Shown: positions 35,819 through 44,760 of the stretch, one piece after another
How the letters are laid out: every line of letters starts with the position of its first letter
Numbering within the stretch: the stretch's first letter is position 1
NCBI GenBank assembly: GCA_965202875.1
Contig: OZ241870.1
Location: forward strand, 5,270,001-5,334,000
DNA from: HK1 sp965202875
GTDB lineage: Bacteria; Pseudomonadota; Gammaproteobacteria; HK1
Direction: 5' to 3'
Length of the DNA stretch: 64,000 bases
Notes under the pieces: generated by a model
Told to the model about the DNA's origin: nothing
Seen by the model: the letters and a program-made list of their open reading frames with translations, nothing else
Database searches by the model: none
Position numbers and translations under genes: made by a program

Positions 35819-37240
35819 GTAGAATCTTATAACTAATTGATTTTCATGGGATTTTATGAACCGTTGAAGTCCCATCCGAAATCTCCGATCATGGAATTGC
35901 TGGACCCACATGACAGGAGAAGACTCGGATGGGACGCCGCACTGTTGCTCAATTCGCCCACCAGATCAAGCGCGTGCTGTCGCCCACGGCACTCAATGAC
36001 CTCGGACGGAGGGTCGGTTTCTGCCACCGGGAACGCCTGATTACTCCATATCGACTGGTCCTGGGCCTGCTGGCAGGCCATGCCACGGGGACGGTCGAGA
36101 CATTGGCCGATATGCAACGGCAATTCAATGCGTTGTTCGGCACGACAGTCGCATACAAGCCGTTCCACAACCAGTTGGCGAAGCGTTCCTTCAAGGACTT
36201 CATGCGGGCCGTGTTGGACGTGGTCCTTCAGCAATGGGTGGTGAGCGTGCTGCAGCCGACAGCGCGGGGTCCGCTCGGTGAGTTCGGTCGGATTGTGATC
36301 CAGGACGGCTGTTCGTTCGCGGTCAAGGATGCGCTTCGTGAACAGTACCCGGGACGATTCAAGAAGCAGAACCCTGCTGCGGTGGAGCTGCACGTGACGA
36401 TGAGTCTGTTGAATGAATCGGTGGAGCAGGTGACGCTGACGGCGGACACGGCGCCGGAGCGGCCCCATCTGCCCTCGCCCGAGGCGCTGCGCGATGACCT
36501 GCGGTTGGCGGACCGTGGGTACGTTGACCTGGAGTATATGGGTGCGGTGGACAGGGCGGGTGGGTATTTCGTGATGCGTGCGAGCGCATCGGTCAATCCG
36601 AAGGTGCAGGGTGCGTATACGTGGGAAGGGGAGGCGTTGGAGGGGTGGTCCGGGCAATTGTTGAAGCAGGGGGTTCTGTCGAAGGGCGAGACGGTCGACC
36701 TCGATGTGGTTTGGGGGAAGGGAGAGAAGGAGTTGGAGTTGAGGCTGTTGGCGCGGTGGAATCCTGACGAGGGGTGTCATACGTTGTTGGTGACGAATCT
36801 GGCGCGGAGCCGATTCAGTGCGGAGCAGGTGGGGCAGCTCTATCGGTTGCGGTGGCAGGTCGAGCTGTTGTTCAAGGAGTGGAAGTCGTATGCGAATCTT
36901 CATGCGTTCGACACGAGCAAAGCGGGGATAGCCGAGGGTCTGATATGGACGGCGATTGCGGCCTCGGTTCTGAAGCGTTACTTGGCTCAGATGACGCAGG
37001 TATTGCGAGGGGTCGAGGTCTCGACACGGAAGGTGGCGATGTGTGCGCGTCATGGATTGGGGGATGTGTTCCGTGCGCTTGCTTGTGGAAGGAGACGTGG
37101 CTTTCTTCCCGTGTTACGAGGCTTGGTGGATTATCTGGCGAGCAATGCGACTCGGTCCCATCCGAAACGAGACCGCAAGAAAGGACGACTCCAATTCGGA
37201 TTGGAGCCGGTTTTGTGATTTCCTTAAGTACCAACCTATG
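35814..37240 (+). mobile_element. IS4-family insertion sequence (1427 bp) inside hsdS
   Basis: The element is bounded by imperfect inverted repeats: CATAGGTAGAATCTTA at 35814 and the complement of CATAGGTTGGTACTTA ending at 37240. It is flanked by a 9-bp target duplication, TCGCCGCCT (35805-35813 and 37241-37249). Removing the element and one duplicate restores the hsdS frame exactly. The transposase is intact, so the insertion is probably recent and the element may be active. Confidence 0.93.
35929..37218 (+). CDS. IS4-family transposase
   Basis: A 429-residue DDE transposase. The acidic residues are in IVIQDGCSFAV and LRLADRGYVDL, and the glutamate is in the YRLRWQVELLFKEWK block, which carries the Y-(2)-R-(3)-E-(6)-K spacing diagnostic of IS4. 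An N-terminal helical region precedes the first Asp. It occupies nearly the whole element. No frameshift or internal stop is seen. Confidence 0.93.
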   Translation: MGRRTVAQFAHQIKRVLSPTALNDLGRRVGFCHRERLITPYRLVLGLLAGHATGTVETLADMQRQFNALFGTTVAYKPFHNQLAKRSFKDFMRAVLDVVLQQWVVSVLQPTARGPLGEFGRIVIQDGCSFAVKDALREQYPGRFKKQNPAAVELHVTMSLLNESVEQVTLTADTAPERPHLPSPEALRDDLRLADRGYVDLEYMGAVDRAGGYFVMRASASVNPKVQGAYTWEGEALEGWSGQLLKQGVLSKGETVDLDVVWGKGEKELELRLLARWNPDEGCHTLLVTNLARSRFSAEQVGQLYRLRWQVELLFKEWKSYANLHAFDTSKAGIAEGLIWTAIAASVLKRYLAQMTQVLRGVEVSTRKVAMCARHGLGDVFRALACGRRRGFLPVLRGLVDYLASNATRSHPKRDRKKGRLQFGLEPVL

Positions 37241-37509
37241 TCGCCGCCTACGATTTTCTCAGAAACATCAGTGACGATGCCGGCGGCACGAAGGGCGCTC
37301 TTACGTGCGAACAAGTCGCGAACCTCCGTGTGCCGATTCCTCCGCCGGATGAGCAAGCGGTCATTCTCGACCGCATCGCCGCTTTCGCCAAGCGATTCGA
37401 TTTGCTTCAATCAACGGCGGAGAGAACCATCGCGATCATCAAGGAACGCCGCACCGCTCTCATCACAGCGGCGATAACAGGACGAATCGAAATTGAGAAA
37501 ACAGTATGA
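37241..37509 (+). pseudogene. hsdS: HsdS specificity subunit, 3' part cut off by the IS4 element
   Basis: Reads YDFLRNISDDAGGTKGALTC followed by VPIPPPDEQAVILDRIAAFA and KERRTALITAAITGRIEIE, ending TGA at 37507-37509. This is the end of the second target-recognition domain and the second conserved helical spacer of HsdS. It has no start codon or ribosome binding site of its own next to the IS and is unlikely to be translated usefully. Confidence 0.9.
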
Positions 37510-37539
37510 TTACTCGTATCACAGATCGTATCATCTGCC

Positions 37540-38370
37540 GTGACCGGAGCAATCCGGCTCGATATCCGAGGTGAATCGATATGCGTGAATCTTTCTCTGA
37601 TCGGCACGGGTATCGCGGAGACGATGCTGAAAATTACCATCCGGGAAGATGCCCCCGAAGCGTTACGCAGCGCTATCCCGATGATCGGCAGACAATTGGA
37701 CATGAGTTATTCGGACATAAGGGAGGTCGTATGCCAGACGCTTCTTGTCCCACCTGATCCGGACAACTGGTCCGATACTCCGAACATCCGTGACGAAGTG
37801 AGCTCCCTTCTGAATTGCTGTGAATGGTTCGAAGTCTACGATATCGCCGAAGAGTTATACCGAGTACTATACCACGGACGTGACCGACGGTTCTCGGACA
37901 GACTCAATCGGCTCTTCCGGGAAAAGGGAATCGGATGGGAAATGCGTGAAGGGAAGGTAATGTACAGAGGCTCGGAAGCCTTCAACGAACTGACGACTCG
38001 GGCGGTTACGGAGTTGGCGAAATCGAACCGGCCGAGAGCCGCCGGCGAAATACGAGAGGCGATCCAGGACATATCACGGCGTCCTGATCCGGACGTGACT
38101 GGCGCGGTCCACCACGCGATGGCCGCCGTGGAAGCGACAGCACGGGATGTGATTGGCCAGCCGAACCGAACACTTGGTCAGATGGTCGGGTTACTTGATT
38201 TACCGCGCCCTCTCGACAAAGCTGTCGAAAGTTTGTGGGGCTTTGCGTCGGATCGAGCACGGCATGTTCGCGAGGGACAAGTTCTGGATACGATCGATGC
38301 GGAGTTGCTTGTCGGTGTTGCAGGCGCGCTCTGTACGTTTCTCACAAAACGAAACGACAGCAGTACATGA
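37540..38370 (+). CDS. AbiJ-like protein (AbiJ_NTD4-type), apparent frameshift near the N-terminus
   Basis: The longest open frame (GTG at 37540) has 276 residues. From about residue 30 onward it matches the AbiJ_NTD4-type family linked to abortive infection: YDIAEELYRVL, IGWEMREGKVMYRGSEAF, RPDPDVTGAVHHAMAAVEA and LWGFASDRARHVREG. The first 28 residues do not look genuine. In another frame, ATG at 37581 has a strong CGAGGTGA upstream and encodes MRESFSDRHGYRGDD, the expected N-terminus. The two frames join with one base shift around 37625-37635. The gene may therefore be disrupted, or the base may be a sequence error. It lies just after the hsdS 3' remnant and 22 bases before the Gabija-like pair. 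Confidence 0.75.
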   Translation: MTGAIRLDIRGESICVNLSLIGTGIAETMLKITIREDAPEALRSAIPMIGRQLDMSYSDIREVVCQTLLVPPDPDNWSDTPNIRDEVSSLLNCCEWFEVYDIAEELYRVLYHGRDRRFSDRLNRLFREKGIGWEMREGKVMYRGSEAFNELTTRAVTELAKSNRPRAAGEIREAIQDISRRPDPDVTGAVHHAMAAVEATARDVIGQPNRTLGQMVGLLDLPRPLDKAVESLWGFASDRARHVREGQVLDTIDAELLVGVAGALCTFLTKRNDSST

Positions 38371-38392
38371 CGAGAAATCTCGAAGAAAATCG

Positions 38393-40081
38393 ATGAAGAT
38401 CACCACTCTCCACATAGAGAACTTTCGCGGTATCAGGCGGCTGGATCTCGATCTGGACGAGATGACGGTACTGGTCGGCGAGAACAATTCGGGCAAGACC
38501 GCGGTGCTCGACGCATTGCGGCTCTGCCTCCGGGATCTGGGTCCGCGCCGGCGGGTCGTCTTCGATGCCCTCGATTTCCACTTGGCGGATGCCGAGGCCG
38601 AGCCCGCGTCCGCGGATCCGATCCGGATCGAGATCACGTTTTCCGAGCAATCGAAGGGTGTGTGGAACGACAGGCTCATTCGCCGCCTCAATCGTGACAA
38701 CATTCTTCAAGTGGACGACGATGAGCGCCGCCACGTGATCCTGCGCGTGACCTGCGAATACGACTCGACGAGCCAGGATTTCGCCCAGGACTGGTCATTC
38801 CTGAACCTTGACCGGGAGCCGCTGACCATGGTCGGCGAGCGAGCGCTCACCGGACTTCAGAGGGAGGTATTGTACTTCTATCTGCAAGCGCTTCGGGATG
38901 CACGGCGCCATTTCGGAGAGAAGGGACCGTTCTGGCAGCCGTTTCTGAAGGACACCCGGCTTCCGATCGAGAAAAAGGCGGAGCTCGAAAGGATGATCCG
39001 CGAAGTGAACGAGCTCGTCGTGAGCTCCCACGACAGCTTCGAGCGGGTACAGGAGGGCCTTCGCCGGGTACAGGACGTCGTTCCGCTCACGACTGGCGAC
39101 GTGGTCTCGATCGAGGCGATCCCCGGCAGGATATACGACATGCTGGCCAACGCCCGGATCAACCTGGGGACCTTCGGCGGGGCCAAGATTCCCGTGGAGC
39201 GTCACGGCGAAGGCACGCAGAGCCTCGCGGTATTGATGCTGTTCGCGGCGTTTCTCGAAGCATGGCCCGAAGGCGCCCCGATCGTGGCGCTGGAAGAGCC
39301 CGAGGCGCATCTTCATCCGTCGGCGGTACGGGCGTTGCAGCGTCTTGTACGCGATTTCTCCGGCCAGAAGCTGATCTCCACCCACAGTGGCGAACTGCTT
39401 GCCGAGACAGAAATTCACCAGATCCGCCGGCTGGCCCGTACCGGAGAGGGGATACGATCGTATCGAATTTCCTCCGATCTCCTTTCCGCCGAGGAAGCCC
39501 GGAAATTCAACTACCACGTCCGCCAAGCCCGCGGTGAGCTCCTGTTCGCCCGTTGCTGGCTTCTCGTCGAGGGCGAAACGGAATCCTGGATCTTCCCCGC
39601 TGCGGCCCGTGCGATGAACGTCGATCTGCACCGGGAAGGCATCAGGGTAGTCGAGTACAGGCACTCGGACGTCGGCCTTCTGGCGAAGGTCGCGAACGAA
39701 CTGGGCATCGTCTGGTACTGCGTCGGGGACGACGACGGAGAAGGGCGAAGAACCAGAGACAGGCTGGAAGATCATCTATGCTCTGCCGAAGAAGCGGATC
39801 GAATGACCTTCCCGTATGAGAACATCGAAATCCATCTTCTGGGCAACGGGTACGAACACGTCTACGAGACGTTCATGTCGGAACAGAACAGAACCAAGGT
39901 CGAGAGCAAGCCGGGCGAACCGGACTATTGGAAAGAATACGCCAGACATCTGCCAGGGAGATCCAAGACGCGCGCGGCGGCAGCCGTAGCAATCGAGATG
40001 GAAGGACGCGGTGCGGACGGGGTCACGGCGGAGATTCGCGCCGTGCTCGACAGGCTCATATCGCTTGCGCGAGGTGGATGA
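38393..40081 (+). CDS. OLD-family ATP-dependent endonuclease, Gabija GajA-like
   Basis: A 562-residue protein with an ABC-type ATPase and a C-terminal TOPRIM domain. Walker A is GENNSGKT at residues 29-36; the Walker B region IVALEEPEAHLHPS is near 297-310, followed by the switch histidine in LISTHSGEL. The TOPRIM glutamate is in LLVEGETES (about 390-398) and its DxD in VGDDDGEG (about 444-451). The architecture and the overlapping UvrD helicase gene match Gabija, in which GajA nicks phage DNA and GajB senses DNA ends or nucleotide depletion. Class 2 OLD nucleases paired with a UvrD helicase share this layout, so the Gabija name is inferred from context. The ATG at 38393 is preceded by GAAGAAAA. 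Confidence 0.85.
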   Translation: MKITTLHIENFRGIRRLDLDLDEMTVLVGENNSGKTAVLDALRLCLRDLGPRRRVVFDALDFHLADAEAEPASADPIRIEITFSEQSKGVWNDRLIRRLNRDNILQVDDDERRHVILRVTCEYDSTSQDFAQDWSFLNLDREPLTMVGERALTGLQREVLYFYLQALRDARRHFGEKGPFWQPFLKDTRLPIEKKAELERMIREVNELVVSSHDSFERVQEGLRRVQDVVPLTTGDVVSIEAIPGRIYDMLANARINLGTFGGAKIPVERHGEGTQSLAVLMLFAAFLEAWPEGAPIVALEEPEAHLHPSAVRALQRLVRDFSGQKLISTHSGELLAETEIHQIRRLARTGEGIRSYRISSDLLSAEEARKFNYHVRQARGELLFARCWLLVEGETESWIFPAAARAMNVDLHREGIRVVEYRHSDVGLLAKVANELGIVWYCVGDDDGEGRRTRDRLEDHLCSAEEADRMTFPYENIEIHLLGNGYEHVYETFMSEQNRTKVESKPGEPDYWKEYARHLPGRSKTRAAAAVAIEMEGRGADGVTAEIRAVLDRLISLARGG

Positions 40082-42024
40082 TGTTGTCCACTGTCGAAAC
40101 CCTCAACGAGAACCAGCACAAGGCCGTGTCGTGGAACGACGGCCCGCTTCTCGTGCTGGCAGGGCCGGGCTCGGGCAAGACCCGGGTGCTGACCTTCCGG
40201 GTCTCCCGGATACTCGAGGAAAACGATGATGCATCGGTGCTCGCGCTGACCTTTACCAACAAGGCCGCCGCCGAAATGCGAGAGCGGGTCGAACGGCTTC
40301 TCGGTCAACGGGCGGACCGTGCCCACCTGTGCACCTTCCATTCGTTCGCTGTGGACATCCTCCGCCAGCATGGCAGCCATCTCGGACTGCGCCCCGATTT
40401 CAGCCTGCTCACCCAGGACGAGGACCGTATCGCCATCCTCGAAGAGGTCGCGGCCGACCTGCCTGACGAGGGCGACCCGCTGCCATCGGATCGTAGGAAC
40501 CTCCTCCGTTTCGTCGATCGCCTGTTTGCCGAATCCTACGACGGCGGAGGGCAGGCGGCCTCTCTGGCCCGCACCCCCACGTGGGCTTCGCCGCTGCATC
40601 GGGGTTACTGCGAAGCTCTCGTTTCCGGGAACCGTCTCGACTTCGGCAGCCTGTTGCACTTCGCCTGCCGCCTGCTGAAGGAGAAATCGGGAGTCGCCCG
40701 CCTGGTACGCCTCGGCTGGACCCACGTATGCGTTGACGAGTTTCAGGACACCAACAAGGCGCAGTACGACCTCCTTCGTCTGATCGCACCCGAGAGACGG
40801 CACAACCTGTTCGTGGTCGGAGACGACGACCAGATCATCTACCAGTGGAACGGCGCGAATCCCGAACGGCTCGCGCAGTTGCGGCAGGACTACGATATGG
40901 ACGTCGTCCAGCTCCCGGAGTGTTATCGCTGCCCGCCGTCCATCATCGCACTCGCCAACCGCCTGATTGCCCACAACGTCGGTCGGGTGCGGAACAAACT
41001 TGCCCTGAAGGCTTCGCTCACCGCGGAACACTGCGACGACACCGGTATTCGATACGCGACCTTCGAATCGCCGGAAGAGGAGGCGGCTTTCATTCCGGGA
41101 GACATCCGGAGCAGAAGACTCGCCGCCGCCGACTGTGTCGTGTTGGGACGTACCGCCAAGTTGCTTGCAGGCGCCGTCTCGGGCTTGGTCGATGCGGGAT
41201 TCGAGGCCAGCCTGATGCGGCGGAAAACCGATTTCGAATCTCCGGCCGTCTGCGTTCTGGTCGAAGCGTTGCGCTTGGCGAATGCGAGGCACGACCGCGA
41301 CATCCTGCGCAGGCTCTGCGTGGCGTGGAAGGAACTGTCCGATCGGACCCTGGAATCGGACGCCGTCGCGGCGGCCGCCGCGCTTTCAGGTGGAGACTTC
41401 CTGCGCGCCTGGGTCGATGCGGCCTCGGCGACGGTATCCGGCCGTTTCAAGGCGGTGGTGGATCGGATTCGCTCGGACCTGGTGGACGCCCTTGCGTTTC
41501 CTGGAATCGCTGACTGGTTTCTGGAACAGGGCTGGAAGTCCTGGAACGGGGATGACGAGCGGGGAGGCACGGATGATCGGGGATCCGGGGACGATCGGGA
41601 GCTCGCCGACGAGCTGGACGCTTGGCGGGAACTGCACGACGACATGATCCGCGAATACGGCCCCGGCGGCCTGACCCTGAACGTCTACCTCCAACAGATG
41701 GATCTGGTTTCGAAAGCGCCTCGTCCGAAGCCGGACGCGGTGCGCTGCATGACCGTGCATCGCTCGAAGGGACTGGAATTCAGGCACGTCTACCTGATCG
41801 GCATGGCGCAGGAGGTGTTTCCGTCGTTCCAGGCGTTGCGCAGGGGTGTGCGGAGCCGGGAAGTGGAGGAGGAGCGCCGGAACTGTTTCGTGGCCATCAC
41901 CCGCGCCGAGCGGACGTTGACCCTTACCCGTGCGGAGAGGTACTACGGATACTCGAAAGCGCCATCCCAGTTTCTCGATGAGATGGGTGCGCACGCGGTG
42001 CCATTGCAGGACCTTCGACGGTGA
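40078..42024 (+). CDS. UvrD/Rep-type superfamily 1 helicase, Gabija GajB-like
   Basis: A 648-residue SF1A helicase. Motif I is AGPGSGKTR (about residues 28-36), motif Ia is LTFTNKAAAEM, motif II is VDEFQDTNKAQYD (about 218-230), motif III is VVGDDDQIIYQWNG, motif V is VHRSKGLEF (about 560) and motif VI is VAITRAERTL (about 605). The start ATG overlaps the stop of the GajA-like gene (ATGA), so the two are translationally coupled and probably work together. It is longer than the GajB of the Bacillus prototype (about 500), so it may also be a helicase partner of a non-Gabija OLD nuclease. Confidence 0.87.
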   Translation: MMLSTVETLNENQHKAVSWNDGPLLVLAGPGSGKTRVLTFRVSRILEENDDASVLALTFTNKAAAEMRERVERLLGQRADRAHLCTFHSFAVDILRQHGSHLGLRPDFSLLTQDEDRIAILEEVAADLPDEGDPLPSDRRNLLRFVDRLFAESYDGGGQAASLARTPTWASPLHRGYCEALVSGNRLDFGSLLHFACRLLKEKSGVARLVRLGWTHVCVDEFQDTNKAQYDLLRLIAPERRHNLFVVGDDDQIIYQWNGANPERLAQLRQDYDMDVVQLPECYRCPPSIIALANRLIAHNVGRVRNKLALKASLTAEHCDDTGIRYATFESPEEEAAFIPGDIRSRRLAAADCVVLGRTAKLLAGAVSGLVDAGFEASLMRRKTDFESPAVCVLVEALRLANARHDRDILRRLCVAWKELSDRTLESDAVAAAAALSGGDFLRAWVDAASATVSGRFKAVVDRIRSDLVDALAFPGIADWFLEQGWKSWNGDDERGGTDDRGSGDDRELADELDAWRELHDDMIREYGPGGLTLNVYLQQMDLVSKAPRPKPDAVRCMTVHRSKGLEFRHVYLIGMAQEVFPSFQALRRGVRSREVEEERRNCFVAITRAERTLTLTRAERYYGYSKAPSQFLDEMGAHAVPLQDLRR

Positions 42025-42082
42025 CCGCGGCAGGTCGAAGAGATTGCGATCGAGCGGGCTCCGCCGTGAAAGAAAGAACAGC

Positions 42083-43249
42083 ATGAATCGCATCCCGGTC
42101 AAGCCCGATCTGCTGCACTGGGCGTGTGAACGAGCACGAGCCGAGCCCGCCTCCCTGGCGGAAAGGTTTCCCCAACTTCCGGTGTGGGAGCGGGGGGAGA
42201 GACAGCCGACACTCCGGCAGCTCGAAGCCTTCGCGAAGGCGACCCATACCCCCGTGGGCCTGCTGCTTCTGCCCGAGCCGCCGGAAGAACGCCTCCCCAT
42301 CCCCGATTTCCGTACCGTCGGCGATGAACCCGTCGGTCGCCCAAGTGTGGATCTGCTCGATACGCTCTATCTGTGCCAGCAACGCCAAGTTTGGTATGCC
42401 GACTTCGCGCGGATGACGGGTGGTCGGCCATTGGAATTCGTCGGCTCGGCACACCTGACCCACGAGGTCGAAGCGGTGGCCGAGGATATTCGCGGAACGC
42501 TGGGCTTCAGCCTGGAGGAGCGCTGTCGGCTGCCGACGTGGACGGATGCCTTGCGCCGTTTCATTGAGCAAGCAGATGCCGCGGGCGTCCTGGTGATGGT
42601 GAGCGGAGTGGTAGGGAGCAACAACCGTCGCAAGCTCGACCCCGGCGAGTTTCGCGGCTTCGCACTGGTGGACGACTTGGCGCCCCTGGTCTTCATCAAC
42701 GGCGCCGACACGAAGGCGGCGCAGATGTTCACTTTGGCGCACGAGCTCGCCCACATCTGGCTCGGCGAGTCGGCGCTTTCCGACAGCGAGGCATGGCAGG
42801 TGCCAGCGCATGAAGTGGAGCGCTGGTGCAATCTGGTCGCGGCAGAGGTCCTGGCGCCGCTCGCGATCCTGCGCGAAGAACTCGCGGTCCTGCCCGAAGG
42901 AGGCGACACCAACGGCGCGTTTCACGATGAGTTGAATCGACTGGCGCGGCGCTTCAAGGTAAGCACGCTTGTCGTATTGCGCCGGATTCGCGATGCCGGC
43001 GCGCTGGCCCCCGACGTATATCGCGCCGCCTGTGAGGCCGAGTTGGAGCGGCTACGCGGTCTGCCCGGAGGGGGTGGCGGCAACTTCTACCTCACACTCG
43101 GCGCCCGGGTCAGCAAACGCTTCGCCCGCGCCGTGGTCGTGAGCACGCTTGAAGGCCGGGCGTCCTTCACGGAGGCATTCCGTCTGCTCGGTTTCAAGAA
43201 GATGGAGACCTTTCGCAGGCTCGGCGCCAACCTCGGGGTGATCCCGTAA
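42083..43249 (+). CDS. ImmA/IrrE-family metallopeptidase with N-terminal XRE-like region
   Basis: A 388-residue protein. The N-terminal part (WERGERQPTLRQLEAFAKA) is an XRE helix-turn-helix-like region. The zinc protease motif is LAHELAHIWLGE at about residues 218-229. The long C-terminal part includes VSKRFARAVVVSTLEGR, common in the form that is encoded directly before a DUF4411 PIN-like toxin; such proteins act as the antitoxin or regulator. Its TAA overlaps the ATG of exactly such a gene, but only 30 codons of that gene remain. The ATG at 42083 follows AAAGAAAGAA. Confidence 0.87.
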   Translation: MNRIPVKPDLLHWACERARAEPASLAERFPQLPVWERGERQPTLRQLEAFAKATHTPVGLLLLPEPPEERLPIPDFRTVGDEPVGRPSVDLLDTLYLCQQRQVWYADFARMTGGRPLEFVGSAHLTHEVEAVAEDIRGTLGFSLEERCRLPTWTDALRRFIEQADAAGVLVMVSGVVGSNNRRKLDPGEFRGFALVDDLAPLVFINGADTKAAQMFTLAHELAHIWLGESALSDSEAWQVPAHEVERWCNLVAAEVLAPLAILREELAVLPEGGDTNGAFHDELNRLARRFKVSTLVVLRRIRDAGALAPDVYRAACEAELERLRGLPGGGGGNFYLTLGARVSKRFARAVVVSTLEGRASFTEAFRLLGFKKMETFRRLGANLGVIP

Positions 43250-43341
43250 TGGCCTATCTCCTCGACGCCAACGTCTTCATCAGCGCGAAGAATCTCCACT
43301 ACGGATTCGACTTCTGTCCGGCGTTCTGTGCTGAGGGTTGA
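43249..43341 (+). pseudogene. N-terminal stub of a DUF4411 (PIN-like) toxin
   Basis: Starting at the ATG that overlaps the previous stop codon, 30 codons read MAYLLDANVFISAKNLHYGF and on to DFCPAF, the invariant N-terminus of DUF4411 proteins with the first PIN-domain aspartate. The frame then enters foreign sequence and ends in TGA. The remaining about 130 residues are gone, replaced by the HipA-like module. This marks a recombination junction between two defence or toxin modules at about 43325. Confidence 0.85.
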
Positions 43342-43369
43342 AGCCGGCAAACGCGGGAAAGGAAGACCG

Positions 43370-44725
43370 ATGGACGGAACGCTCGAAGTGCGACTGCTGG
43401 GGACCCCGCTGATGCGAATAGCGAACGGGCAAGGGCCGGCATTGCAGGAGGGTCGCGTCGAGCACATCGGGGACGTCTCCCTGCTTTCGGCCGGGTGGAG
43501 GGAGAGGAAGCTGGACGCGGAGGCGGTGCGGGAGTGGCTGGAACACCTCATCCCCGAAGGGGAGGCGAGCACCGTATACCGCGAGCGGGCACAGCATTTC
43601 CTGAAGATGCACGGCGAAGCGAACGTACGGGAACCGGACGTGGCTGCAAGGATCTGGGGAAACGCGGACCGCGAGTACGCGGGTGGCGTGTCGTTCCGGG
43701 CACTGGACGGGGACGGGCAGGAAATCGAATGGGACGCCCCGGCGCTGGAAACCTACCGCGGCTGGAAGTACCTCGCGGACGCGCTGCGCCGGGCCGACTA
43801 CGAAGTCACGAACGGCAGGAGGCACCTGGACTGGGATCCGAAGCTCGGGCAGACGTCTCTGAGCGGAATGAAAGGGAAGCTCGGTGTCCATATAGAGGGG
43901 GACATGGAGGGAGGGGTTTGGCGGCCGCCGCGGCCGGCGGACGGCCTGCTGAGCACGCACATCGTGAAGGTGGAGGACGACCAGAGGAATCCCGGCGAGG
44001 CGGCGATGGAAAGCCTCGTCCAGACCACGCTGAAGCTCGCGGACGTCCGCGCTGCCCCGACGTGGGCGCGCGTCATCGACGGACTGCAAGTCGTGGTCAG
44101 CGAACGGAGCGATCGGATCCGGGCACCGGTGCAAGGACGAATCGGCCGCCGGCACCAGGAAGAATGGGCGCAGGCCGCGGGAGTGGGCCGGCGGGAGAAG
44201 TTCGCATTCGAGCGGCCGGATCCGGGGCTCGACGATCTGCTGGCGCTGCTGGCCCGCGAGGGAGCGGCGGGGGAGGTAGAGAACGGGATGGAAGCTGTCG
44301 GGGCGTGCATTCTGCTTGGGCACACCGACATGCACCGCAAGAATCTGGGGATACGGCACCCGCGCCTGCGCGGACCGGTCCGGCTCGCGCCGCTCTACGA
44401 CACGTCGAGTTCGAGCGGTCGAGCGCAGTGGATGACCAGGCGGCTTGCGCTGCCGGCGGGAGGCGCGGAGACACCGGATGCGTTCGGGGCCGAAGCGGTC
44501 GGTACACTTGCCGGCAAGACGACGCTCGGGGCCGAAGAAGCGGTGCGAATCGTGAAGGGAGTGGCGGACAGGCTCCAGGATGCGCTGAGCGACGCCGTCC
44601 GCGAGTGCAAGGACAAGGACGAGATCGGAAAGGTGCACGGCGAGGCATACGAGGCAAGGGTCGATGCCCTGGAAACGGATCTCGCAAGACGCTGCCTGGG
44701 GCTGAAGCTCTCGGACGCCGCCTGA
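43370..44725 (+). CDS. HipA-like serine/threonine kinase (toxin family)
   Basis: A 451-residue HipA-fold protein. An N-terminal domain is followed by the glycine-rich substrate/ATP loop LSGMKGKLGVHIEG (about residues 165-178) and the ATP-binding lysine in THIVKVEDD. The catalytic segment is LGHTDMHRKNLGI (about 316-328), equivalent to the HipA Asp-(5)-Asn motif, and LAPLYDTSSSS holds the metal-binding Asp. HipA kinases phosphorylate glutamyl-tRNA synthetase or other targets and cause growth arrest. No HipB-like antitoxin is encoded next to it, so it is either orphaned or controlled by another protein of the island. The ATG at 43370 has GGAAAGGAAG upstream. Confidence 0.85.
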   Translation: MDGTLEVRLLGTPLMRIANGQGPALQEGRVEHIGDVSLLSAGWRERKLDAEAVREWLEHLIPEGEASTVYRERAQHFLKMHGEANVREPDVAARIWGNADREYAGGVSFRALDGDGQEIEWDAPALETYRGWKYLADALRRADYEVTNGRRHLDWDPKLGQTSLSGMKGKLGVHIEGDMEGGVWRPPRPADGLLSTHIVKVEDDQRNPGEAAMESLVQTTLKLADVRAAPTWARVIDGLQVVVSERSDRIRAPVQGRIGRRHQEEWAQAAGVGRREKFAFERPDPGLDDLLALLAREGAAGEVENGMEAVGACILLGHTDMHRKNLGIRHPRLRGPVRLAPLYDTSSSSGRAQWMTRRLALPAGGAETPDAFGAEAVGTLAGKTTLGAEEAVRIVKGVADRLQDALSDAVRECKDKDEIGKVHGEAYEARVDALETDLARRCLGLKLSDAA

Positions 44726-44760
44726 TGGAGCCCCGTGCCGGGAGACATCGAGGAATAGAC

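Noticed and set aside
32778..37509. BREX or DISARM instead of type I restriction
   Set aside because: No PglZ, BrxC or DrmA/B genes. The methylase has the HsdM order and is followed by HsdS, with HsdR on the same strand.
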